Assembly (NCBI RefSeq): GCF_004135735.1
Contig: NZ_CP012670.1
Location: forward strand, 10,301,501 to 10,365,500
Direction of reading: 5' to 3'
DNA from: Sorangium cellulosum
GTDB taxonomy: Bacteria; Myxococcota_A; Polyangia; Polyangiales; Polyangiaceae
DNA: 64,000 nt
Part shown: positions 47,772-55,335 of the stretch, in pieces
Layout: each line of letters begins with the position of its first letter
Numbering within the stretch: position 1 is the stretch's first letter
The notes under the pieces: model-generated
What the model was told of the DNA's origin: nothing
The model's database searches: none
What the model saw: the letters and a program-made list of their open reading frames with translations, nothing else
Program-made: the position numbers and the translations under genes

Positions 47772-50198
47772 ATGCGAGGAAGAATCGTTGTTGGGCTTAG
47801 CTGCCTCGGCCTCCTGGCCGCGTGCAGCGACGAGTCCGGCGTCAATCCGGCGCCGGTCGCGCACGGGGACTACCAGGCCACCATCCGCTGGACGAGCCAC
47901 GGGGTGCCGCACATCGTCGCCGAGGACCACGGCAGCCTCGGGTTCGGGCTCGGCCATGCCGGGGCGCGCGACGTCGTGTGCACGCTCGCCGACCAGATCG
48001 TGAAGGTGCGCAGCGAGCGCGCCAGGACGTTCGGCCCCGGCGAGGACGAAGCGAACATCGACAGCGATTTCGCCTACCTCGCGCTCGGCGTCGTCGAGCG
48101 CGGCGAGGCCCTCCTCGCGCGCTCGTCCCCCGAGGCGCGCGCGCTCGTCGAGGGGTACGCCGCGGGATACAACCTGTACCTCGAGGAGACCGGCGCCGAC
48201 GACCTGCCCGCGCCCTGCGCCGGCGCGGCGTGGGTCAAGCCCATCCGCGCCGCCGATCTCGCCGCGTACTACCACCACATCAACCTGCTGGCCGGGAGCA
48301 GGCAGATGCTCGATTTCATCAGCCGCGCCGCGCCCCCGCCCGCGTCCGGCGAGGGGGGGCGGCCCCCGCGCGAGCTCGCGCCCCCGGACTTCGCCCACCT
48401 CGATCTCGGCAGCAACGCCTGGGCGATCGGCCGCGACCGCGCCGACGGCGGCCGGGGCATGCTCGTCGCGAACCCGCACTTCCCCTGGGAGGGCGAGCTC
48501 CGGTTCTTCGAGTCCCACCTGACCATCCCGGGGCAGCTCGACGTCTACGGGGCCTCCCTGACGGGCCTGCCGATCATCAACATCGGCTTCAACGAGCACG
48601 TCGCGTGGACTCACACCGTCTCGCCGGCCAATCACTTCACGCTCTACAGGCTCGCCCTCGATCCGGAGGATCCGACGGCCTACCTCTACGAGGGCGAGCG
48701 CCGGGAGATGGAGCGCCGCGAGCTCACCATCGACGTCCTGGGCGAGGACGGCTCGCTCACGCAGGTGTCGCGGGCGATGTACCGGAGCCATTACGGCCCG
48801 ATGCTCGGGGCCTCCCTCCTCGCCTGGTCCGCGGAGCAGGCCTTCACCTTGCGGGACGCGAACGAGGAGAACGTGACGGCCCTCGATCAGTGGCTCGGGA
48901 TGGGCCGGGCCAGGGACGTCGAGGAGCTCCGGCGCGCGCACGAGGAGCTGCGGGGGATCCCGTTCGTGTTCACGACCGCCGTGGACGCCGGCGGGCAAAC
49001 GCTGCTCGTGGACTCCTCGCGCGTGCCCCACCTGAGCGACGAGGCGCTGAGCGCCTACCGGAGCGCGCTGACCAGGGACGGGCTGACCGGGGCGCTGGCC
49101 GGCTCGGGCATCGTGCTGCTCGATGGGAGCACGCGGCGCGACGAGTGGGTGGAGACCGAGGGCGCCGGCCCGCTCGTGCCGTGGAGCGACGTGCCGATGC
49201 TGACGCGCACCGACTTCGTCATGAACGCGAACGACACGCCGTGGCTCACGAACCCCGCGGAGCCGCTCACCGGCTACCCGGCGCTCTTCGGCACGCCCGG
49301 CGCCCCGATCTCCGCCCGGACGCGCATGAACCTCCGCTTGCTCACCGAGGAGGGCGAGGGCGCGGCCGCGGGCGAGGACGGCCTCTTCGCGCGGGAGGAG
49401 CTCCAGGCTGCGATCCTGAGCAACCGGGCGAGCACCGCGGAGAACCTCCTCGCGGCGGTCGTCGAGCGCTGCGACGGCGCGGCGCCGGTGGAGATCGGGG
49501 ACGAGCAGGTCGACCTCTCCGAGGCGTGCCTCGCGCTCGCGTCCTGGGACGGCCGGCTGGACGCGAGCAGCGCCGGCGCGCTCGTGTGGCGCGAGCTGCT
49601 CGGCCGGTTCCAGCCCAGGGACCTCGTCGACGCGGGCAAGCTCTACGAGCAGCCGTTCGACCCCGAGGACCCGCTCGCGACCCCGCGCGACCTGGCCAAG
49701 GCCCCTGAGACGGGCCCGGATCCGATCCTCGTCGCGCTGGGCGAGGCGACGCTCTCGCTCGCGCAGGCGGGGCTCGATCCGAGCACGCCGCTCGGCGAGG
49801 CGCAGTTCACGCGGAAGGGCGACGAGATCATCCCCATCCACGGCGGGAACGGCCGGGAGGGGGTCGCCAACGTCGTGGCGTACTCGACGGGGAACAACAG
49901 CACGCTCCTGCCCAGGATCGAGGCGGGCGAGGTCCTCAACGAGGTGACGGGCCTCACGACCTCGGGCTACCCCATCAACACCGGCACGAGCTTCCTCCTC
50001 GCCCTCGAGTTCACGACCGACGGCCCGCGCGCCGAGGCGCTGCTCTCCTACGCTCAATCGCACGATCCGGCGTCGCCCCACTTCGCCGATCAGACCGCGA
50101 TGTTCTCGCGCAAGGCGTGGCGCCCCGCGCTGTTCGCGCAGGAGGACATCGAGGCCGACCCGGCCCTCGTCGTGAAGGTCGTCGCCGCGCCGCGCTGA
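47772..50198 (+). CDS. Penicillin acylase family N-terminal nucleophile hydrolase (lipoprotein)
   Basis: An 808-residue Ntn-hydrolase, the family that includes penicillin G acylase, aculeacin/acyl-homoserine lactone acylases. The signal ends in LGLLAAC. The alpha chain has HIVAEDHGSLGFGLGHAGARD. The expected self-cleavage and nucleophile site is DLGSNAWAIG, Ser about 214, directly after a Gly. GRGMLVANPHFPWEGELRFFE and GFNEHVAWTHTVS follow as in family members, and the C-terminal region has GTSFLLALEF. It resembles the myxobacterial, AHL-acylase-like branch (PvdQ/QuiP relatives), so a role in quorum quenching or lipopeptide deacylation is possible but unproven. No operon partner on this strand. 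Confidence 0.9.
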   Translation: MRGRIVVGLSCLGLLAACSDESGVNPAPVAHGDYQATIRWTSHGVPHIVAEDHGSLGFGLGHAGARDVVCTLADQIVKVRSERARTFGPGEDEANIDSDFAYLALGVVERGEALLARSSPEARALVEGYAAGYNLYLEETGADDLPAPCAGAAWVKPIRAADLAAYYHHINLLAGSRQMLDFISRAAPPPASGEGGRPPRELAPPDFAHLDLGSNAWAIGRDRADGGRGMLVANPHFPWEGELRFFESHLTIPGQLDVYGASLTGLPIINIGFNEHVAWTHTVSPANHFTLYRLALDPEDPTAYLYEGERREMERRELTIDVLGEDGSLTQVSRAMYRSHYGPMLGASLLAWSAEQAFTLRDANEENVTALDQWLGMGRARDVEELRRAHEELRGIPFVFTTAVDAGGQTLLVDSSRVPHLSDEALSAYRSALTRDGLTGALAGSGIVLLDGSTRRDEWVETEGAGPLVPWSDVPMLTRTDFVMNANDTPWLTNPAEPLTGYPALFGTPGAPISARTRMNLRLLTEEGEGAAAGEDGLFAREELQAAILSNRASTAENLLAAVVERCDGAAPVEIGDEQVDLSEACLALASWDGRLDASSAGALVWRELLGRFQPRDLVDAGKLYEQPFDPEDPLATPRDLAKAPETGPDPILVALGEATLSLAQAGLDPSTPLGEAQFTRKGDEIIPIHGGNGREGVANVVAYSTGNNSTLLPRIEAGEVLNEVTGLTTSGYPINTGTSFLLALEFTTDGPRAEALLSYAQSHDPASPHFADQTAMFSRKAWRPALFAQEDIEADPALVVKVVAAPR

Positions 50199-50255
50199 CC
50201 GGCGCCTCCTCCGGGGACAGCCCGGGCGTGAGCGGCGCCGCGCCGCGCGCGTCGC

Positions 50256-50609
50256 TCACGCGGCGTCGATGGTCCGGAGCAGGGTCTCCAGCTCGAACGG
50301 CTTGTTGATCACCTCGCGCGCGTGCGTCGGCATCGGCTGCTTGATGTTCGACGCCGCGGTCATGATGACGACCGGGATCTCCCCGAGCCCGGGCGCCGCG
50401 CTGAGCTCGTCGCACACCTTCCAGCCGTTCATCTTCGGCATCATCAGGTCGAGCAGGATGACCCCCGGCCGCTCGCCCGCCGCGAGGCGCTCCAGCGCCT
50501 CTCGACCGCTGAAGAACGGCGTCGCGTCGTACCCGAGCTCGCGCAGCGTCTCGGCCAGGGTGGTCGCCAGATCGACATCATCATCGATGATCAGGACAGA
50601 CTTGCTCAT
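50256..50609 (-). CDS. Stand-alone response regulator receiver (CheY-like)
   Basis: A 117-residue single receiver domain: acidic pocket IIDDDVD (D9-D11), phosphoacceptor Asp54 in VILLDLMMPKMNG, the switch Thr in VVIMTAAS and the conserved Lys in INKPFELETLL. There is no output domain, so it probably works as a phosphorelay or protein-binding intermediate. No kinase is adjacent. ATG at 50609. Confidence 0.92.
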   Translation of the reverse strand: MSKSVLIIDDDVDLATTLAETLRELGYDATPFFSGREALERLAAGERPGVILLDLMMPKMNGWKVCDELSAAPGLGEIPVVIMTAASNIKQPMPTHAREVINKPFELETLLRTIDAA

Positions 50610-50723
50610 CGGGACAGGGTTGATTCCATGGTGAAGGTGGAGCCCGCGCCGAGCTCGCGCTCGGCGCCCGGGTGCTCCCCGTGACGTTGCCTAATCGGGC
50701 GCTGTCCTGCCGCAAGGGGGTAA

Positions 50724-50837
50724 GGTGGTGGTCACGTTGGGGGTGCTCACCGGAGGGGCTGGAGTGCAGGCGGGCCACGAGAGAGGCCCGCCGGAACGCA
50801 AGCCCCGGAGGTGAGCGCCCCCAACGTGACCACCACC
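50724..50837. repeat. Large inverted repeat, 37-bp arms with an inner hairpin
   Basis: The arms (50724-50760 and 50801-50837) are almost exact reverse complements, each containing GGTGGTGGTCACGTTGGGGG with GCTCACC. The 40-base loop holds an internal 8-bp hairpin GGCGGGCC / GGCCCGCC (50769-50776, 50785-50792). Similar sequence recurs at about 59783-59860 as a single half, so it may be a dispersed element. It is not a simple terminator: it lies between the divergent receiver and fructose-bisphosphatase genes. Confidence 0.75.
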
Positions 50838-50906
50838 GGGGGGTAGCGCGGCCGGGCGGTGCGGCACGCCAGCGCTCGCCGGCTGCGGCGGGCCGCGGCC
50901 TTGCTC

Positions 50907-50912
50907 TATGCT
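50907..50912 (+). promoter_or_regulatory. Putative -10 (TATGCT) of a leaderless promoter
   Basis: TATGCT, four of six consensus bases, ending 8 bases before the fructose-bisphosphatase ATG. No Shine-Dalgarno sequence. Confidence 0.4.
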
Positions 50913-50920
50913 GGGGCGCC

Positions 50921-52846
50921 ATGCTCGACACGCGGGAGCTGCCCCTCCTCCGCGCCCTCGCGGGCCGGTACCCGACCACCGAGGCCGCCCTCGCCGAGAT
51001 CGGCCACCTCCGCGCGATCCTGTCGCTCCCCAAGGGCACGGTCCACGTCGTCAGCGACGTCCACGGCGAGCACAGGAAGCTGAAGCACATCATCAACAAC
51101 GCGTCCGGGAGCCTGCGGCCGCTCGTCGAGCGCGTCTTCGGCGACCGGATCACGGCCGACGAGAAGCGCGCCCTGCTCTCGGTCATCTACTATCCGCGCG
51201 AGAGCTACGCCCGGGTCGCGCGCGGCGACGCGGCGGCGCGGCGGGCGTTCGTGCTCTGGGCGCTGGCGCGCGAGGTCGAGGTCATCCGCGAGCTGTCGCT
51301 GCGTTACACGCTCCGCCAGGTGGAGCAGGCGTTCCCGGCCGACATGCGGGGCCTGCTCCGCGAGCTCGTGTCCGCGCGCGCCGCGCTCGGCGAGGGCGCC
51401 TACGTCGACGCGCTCGTCGACCCGTTCCTCCAGCACGGCCGCGAGATCGAGATCCTGCGCGCCACGGCGCGCGCGATCCGGAACCTCACCGTCTTCGAGC
51501 TCGTCGTGGCGGGCGACCTCGGCGATCGCGGCCCCCGGCTGGACAAGGTGATCGAGTACCTGATGCGTCAGCCGCGCGCGCGCGTCGTCTGGGGCAACCA
51601 CGACGTGAGCTGGATGGGCGCGAGCCTCGGCCAGGAGGCGCTCATCGCCACGGTGGTCCGCCTCTCGCTGCGCTACGGGCGCCTCGCGCAGCTCGAGGAG
51701 GGCTTCGGCATCCCGGTCGCCCCGGTCGACCGGCTCGCGCGCACCGCCTACGCCGACGACCCGGCGGCGCGCTTCGCGGTCCGGGGCGAGGGGCTGCGCG
51801 ACGCGCTGCTCATGGCGCGGATGCAGAAGGCCATGGCGATCCTCCAGCTCAAGCTGGAGGGCCAGCTCTGCCGGCGGCGCCCGGAGTACGCCCTCGAGCA
51901 CCGCTGCCTGCTCCACCGCGTCGACCCGCGCGCGGGCACGGTCACGATCGACGGCGAGCGCCACGAGCTCCTCGACACCCGCTTTCCGACGCTCGGCGCC
52001 GGCGACCCGTACGCGCTGACGCAGGACGAGGCGGCGTGCATCGCCCTCCTCAAGGAGTCTTTCCTGAAGAGCCCGGTGCTGTCCCGCCAGATGCGCTGGA
52101 TGGCGCAGCAGGGCACGACGTGGCTGCGGCGTGATCGCGCGCTCATCTTCCACGGCTGCGTCCCGGTGGACGGCGAGGGGGCGTTCCTCCCCTTCGAGGT
52201 GGACGGCGCACCGCGCCGCGGCAGGGCGCTGTTCGACGCGCTGGAGCGCAAGGTGCGCCGGGCCTTCCGGGGGGGCGCGCAGGACGACGTCGACATGCTC
52301 TGGTACCTCTGGACCGGCCCGCTCTCTCCCATGTTCGGCAAGGACCGGATGACGACCTTCGAGTCGTATTTCGTCGCCGACGAGGCGACGCACCGGGAGA
52401 CGAAGAACCCCTATTTCCACCTGATCCACGACGCCGGCTTCTGCGGCCGGGTGTGCCGCGAGTTCGGCGTGGACGAGGAGCGCGGGCTCATCGTGAACGG
52501 GCATGTGCCGGTGCGGGTCGAGCGGGGGGAGTCGCCGATCAAGGCGTCGCGCCGCGCGGTGACGATCGACGGGGCGTTCTCGGAGGCCTACGGCGACAAG
52601 GGGTACACGCTCGTGCTCGAGGCGAGCGGGGCGCGGCTCGCGCAGCACCACCACTTCACGTCGGTCGAGCAGGCCGTGGAGGCGGGGGAGGACATCATCC
52701 CCGTGATCTCGGACGTGGAGGTCCACGGGGTCCCGCGCAGGGTCGCGGACACGGAGAAGGGCGAGGAGTTATCGCGGGAGATCGAGGTCCTGGAGCGGTT
52801 GATCCAGGCCTACGAGGACGGGGCGCTCACGGAGCCGCCGCGGTGA
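50921..52846 (+). CDS. fbp: Fructose-1,6-bisphosphatase, class III (Firmicutes type)
   Basis: A 641-residue class III fructose-1,6-bisphosphatase, which hydrolyses fructose 1,6-bisphosphate in gluconeogenesis. It belongs to the metallophosphatase superfamily: metal motifs are VVSDVHGE, VVAGDLGDRGP and VVWGNHDVSWMGAS, and later HGCVPVDG and IVNGHVPVRV. Family-specific segments include YYPRESYARV, LRYTLRQVEQAFP, YLWTGPLSPMFGKD and KNPYFHL, and a terminal helix EIEVLERLIQAYED. Length matches Bacillus Fbp (about 640-670). All catalytic motifs look intact. This type is rare outside Firmicutes, Bacteroidetes and some Proteobacteria. Confidence 0.95.
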   Translation: MLDTRELPLLRALAGRYPTTEAALAEIGHLRAILSLPKGTVHVVSDVHGEHRKLKHIINNASGSLRPLVERVFGDRITADEKRALLSVIYYPRESYARVARGDAAARRAFVLWALAREVEVIRELSLRYTLRQVEQAFPADMRGLLRELVSARAALGEGAYVDALVDPFLQHGREIEILRATARAIRNLTVFELVVAGDLGDRGPRLDKVIEYLMRQPRARVVWGNHDVSWMGASLGQEALIATVVRLSLRYGRLAQLEEGFGIPVAPVDRLARTAYADDPAARFAVRGEGLRDALLMARMQKAMAILQLKLEGQLCRRRPEYALEHRCLLHRVDPRAGTVTIDGERHELLDTRFPTLGAGDPYALTQDEAACIALLKESFLKSPVLSRQMRWMAQQGTTWLRRDRALIFHGCVPVDGEGAFLPFEVDGAPRRGRALFDALERKVRRAFRGGAQDDVDMLWYLWTGPLSPMFGKDRMTTFESYFVADEATHRETKNPYFHLIHDAGFCGRVCREFGVDEERGLIVNGHVPVRVERGESPIKASRRAVTIDGAFSEAYGDKGYTLVLEASGARLAQHHHFTSVEQAVEAGEDIIPVISDVEVHGVPRRVADTEKGEELSREIEVLERLIQAYEDGALTEPPR

Positions 52847-52879
52847 GGCGAGGCGCGGCCGGGGCCGCGCCCCGGCGCG

Positions 52880-53551
52880 TCACTCGGCCAGGCCGCCGTC
52901 GACCCAGGCCTCGAGCGTCGCCAGCTCCTCGGCGTTCAGGCAGGCGGCTTTGCCGCCGTCCTGCGCCGGATCGCCCTTGCAACCCATGTTGGCGGGCATG
53001 GCGCCGGAGAGGACGAGCTTGAGGGCGCAGGCGCCCCTCTTGAGCCCCTCGGCCTTGCACGCCGCGTTCTCTGCGTCCGTCATCGCCGACGCGTAGGTGA
53101 GCGCGAAGCCGCCGGCCGCCGGGGTGTTGGTGTGGCAGGGGGCACAGCGCGCCTTGAGGACGGGCTCCACGTCCGACCACGTCGTGGCCTCCGGGGCCGC
53201 GCCGCCCTCGCCTGCGCCGCCCTCACCCGCGCCGCCCTCGCCTGCGCCGCCCTCACCCGCGCCGCCCTCGCCTGCGCCGCCCTCGCCCGCGCCGCCCTCG
53301 CCCGCGCCGCCCTCGCCCGCGCCGCCCTCGCCCGCGCCGCCCTCGCCTGCGCCGCCTTCGCCCGCGCCGCCCTCGCCTGCGCCGCCTTCGCCCGCGCCGC
53401 CCTCGCCGGCGCCGCCGGTGCCGGTCACGGTCGTGCTGCCAGAGCCGCCGGAGCCCGTTTCATCGTCGTCGCCCCCGCACGCCACGAGCGCGAGGAGGAT
53501 TGCACCGGTGGTCGCGAGGAGACGGATTGAAGTCCGAGTAATCGATAGCAT
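52880..53551 (-). CDS. c-type haem lipoprotein with a long GGAGE repeat linker
   Basis: A 223-residue protein: signal MLSITRTSIRLLATTGAILL then ALVAC lipobox; a linker of about fourteen GGAGE units; then a 110-residue domain with one CxxCH haem motif (KARCAPCHTNTP), GGFALTYASAMTDAENAACKAEGLKRG, and a terminal LNAEELATLEAWVDGGLAE. The domain resembles the planctomycete/myxobacterial cytochrome-like domain with extra cysteines, perhaps for disulphides. ATG at 53551. It is followed by the plus-strand fbp gene convergently. Likely a periplasmic electron carrier tethered on a flexible arm. Confidence 0.82.
   Translation of the reverse strand: MLSITRTSIRLLATTGAILLALVACGGDDDETGSGGSGSTTVTGTGGAGEGGAGEGGAGEGGAGEGGAGEGGAGEGGAGEGGAGEGGAGEGGAGEGGAGEGGAGEGGAGEGGAGEGGAAPEATTWSDVEPVLKARCAPCHTNTPAAGGFALTYASAMTDAENAACKAEGLKRGACALKLVLSGAMPANMGCKGDPAQDGGKAACLNAEELATLEAWVDGGLAE
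53206..53418 (-). repeat. 15-bp tandem repeat (GGAGE units)
   Basis: About fourteen 15-base units, two variants alternating (GCCTGCGCCGCCCTC and GCCCGCGCCGCCCTC in the plus-strand direction). Codes for the linker of the haem lipoprotein. Confidence 0.88.
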
Positions 53552-53889
53552 GGGCGCACCATAAGCGAGCCTGGCCCCGCGGGTAAATCCCGCTTCCATG
53601 GAGAGCAAGAAATCGCTCGTCAGGTTGTTTAATTCCGACTTGGTTGAATCATTCGCCACGAACAATCGGGCTCATCAGGATGTCTTTGGGCGCTCCCCCG
53701 TCCTTCGGACCGCCGACCCGCGGGCGTGGCCCCGGGGGCGAGCCTGTGGACGGCCTGTCGTGCGCGCCTGCTCGCTGCCCACCTGCGCGCATGCCGCGCG
53801 CGCCCCGGCTGGCCTGCCCTCGTGTCGGCGACTTGCGCCGTCCGCGCCATCGAGCGACGAGCGATGGCGGCGTGACTTCGCCGGTGGCG
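53552..53889. other. Intergenic stretch, no gene seen
   Basis: About 340 bases. The first 100 are AT-richer (GTTTAATTCCGACTTGG, AATCATTCGCCACG) and probably carry the promoter of the haem lipoprotein. The remainder has no coding signal. Confidence 0.45.
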
Positions 53890-54699
53890 TCACTTCGCCC
53901 GGACGCCCTCCGGAGCTCTCGTCGCGTTCGGGAATCTGGACCTCAGATCGTCCACGCCCCGCTGCGGGTTCGCGATCGCGGCGAGGTCGGCGCGCTCTCT
54001 CCGCTTCTCCGCGGTGTCGATCCCCGCGCGCCTGTCGCGCGCTTCCAGCAGGCCGGGAGGGATCTCCCCATCTCGGTTGTACGACCAGGCGAGGAGGGGA
54101 GCGCCGACCGGGAGGTCGTGCGCGGCCGGGCGCCCCGCGTGCCCGGTGTCCCAGAGGTGCCACGTCTTGCCGTAGCTGTTCATCTTCTTCCTGAGGGCCG
54201 CCTTCTCGGCCACGGCGGGGACGCCGGGGAGCGTGAGCTGGCCTGAGAGGATCTCGTAATTGTGCGGGTGCCAGCGCCTCTTCTCGTCCTCGGGCAGCCG
54301 CTCGAACATCGGCTCGGAGAGGATGTGCTCGACCCCGATGATGTTCGCATCCCTCGTGTTCCCGTCGAAGATCACGCACTGCGTGAACTCCTCGTTGACC
54401 CCCTTGCAGTAGTGATGGGCCTCCATGTGGTGGTCCGGGTCGTCCTTCATCACGTGGAACCCGTCGAGGTAGTGGTCGATGGCCCGCACCGGGCTGAGGT
54501 CCTGGAGCGCCTCTGCGCCCTTCTCGAGGAGCCTGGTATCGATCTTCTTCTCTTGCCCCGGCGGGGCGCCCGGATTCGGGGGCGGCGCGTCGGCCTGGCC
54601 GCAGCCGGCGGAGAGCCCCGGCGCGAGCAGGAGCACGGCAATCGCAAGGGGAGGGCGCCTCGCCGTCGTCAGGACCTCTCGGGATTGTGGCTTGCGCAT
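53890..54699 (-). CDS. DUF1264 (oil-body-associated-protein-like) lipoprotein
   Basis: A 269-residue protein matching the DUF1264/OBAP family: VRAIDHYLDGFHVMKDDPDHHMEAHHYC, then VNEEFTQCVIFDGNTRDANIIGVEHILSE, then WHPHNYEILSGQLTLPGVP and YGKTWHLWDTG. The histidine-rich stretches are family hallmarks; the biochemical activity is unknown. A signal (LAIAVLLLAPGLSAGC) and Pro-rich linker make it a lipoprotein, which is a bacterial variant. ATG at 54699. Stand-alone. Confidence 0.85.
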   Translation of the reverse strand: MRKPQSREVLTTARRPPLAIAVLLLAPGLSAGCGQADAPPPNPGAPPGQEKKIDTRLLEKGAEALQDLSPVRAIDHYLDGFHVMKDDPDHHMEAHHYCKGVNEEFTQCVIFDGNTRDANIIGVEHILSEPMFERLPEDEKRRWHPHNYEILSGQLTLPGVPAVAEKAALRKKMNSYGKTWHLWDTGHAGRPAAHDLPVGAPLLAWSYNRDGEIPPGLLEARDRRAGIDTAEKRRERADLAAIANPQRGVDDLRSRFPNATRAPEGVRAK

Positions 54700-55335
54700 G
54701 GCGTCAACCTCGTGTCCTGCAAAGTTGCAAGTTCACGGCCACGCGCCCTGACGCCACGACGAGAGGGCGCGCCCTCGTGGCGGCCGCGGGCGTCCGTGGC
54801 CGTCTTCCACACGTTGTGGCGTCATGCCACGGCGCGCAGCACCGGAGGATTCCGCGCGCACCGCTGGCGCGGTCCATGCTGTGTCCAGGCGTGGAGTGCG
54901 TCCAGGATCAGCGACCGACCCCTGGTCCGGAGGATGAGGGGGGGCTTGCGTGCCGGTGCTGCCATGGACTAGAACATCGCCGTTGTATTGCTTTCGACCC
55001 GGTGCGTGGGGCCTGTTTCCGCGCACGTTCATGCGTGCGCTCTGGCCTGTGTCTTGCCCGGGTAAGATGCTTGACAGGGCATCGCCGTCCGCCCGCCGAG
55101 CGCGCGTGCGATGCGCGTTGTGGGGGGCGCCCTGCTCTCCACGGGAAGAGCGCGCGGCCTGGGGCCGAGGGGTGAGCTCCAGGCACGCGAGCGGGCGGCG
55201 CGCCCTCGGTCCCCGTGCCGCGGCGCGCGCGGGCGAGGCGCGCGCGGGGCCCGGTCCCCAGGGCGCCCTGGATGACGGCCACGGATCACTTCAAAACCCT
55301 TCTTCTTGATCACGGACAACCAAGGGGAGCTCCTT
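54700..55335. other. Intergenic region upstream of the GH3 gene
   Basis: 636 bases, divergent between the DUF1264 and GH3 genes. No convincing gene. An isolated TTGACA at 55071-55076 lacks a -10 at the right distance. Near the GH3 start the DNA becomes AT-richer (TTCAAAACCCTTCTTCTTG at about 55291). Confidence 0.4.
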
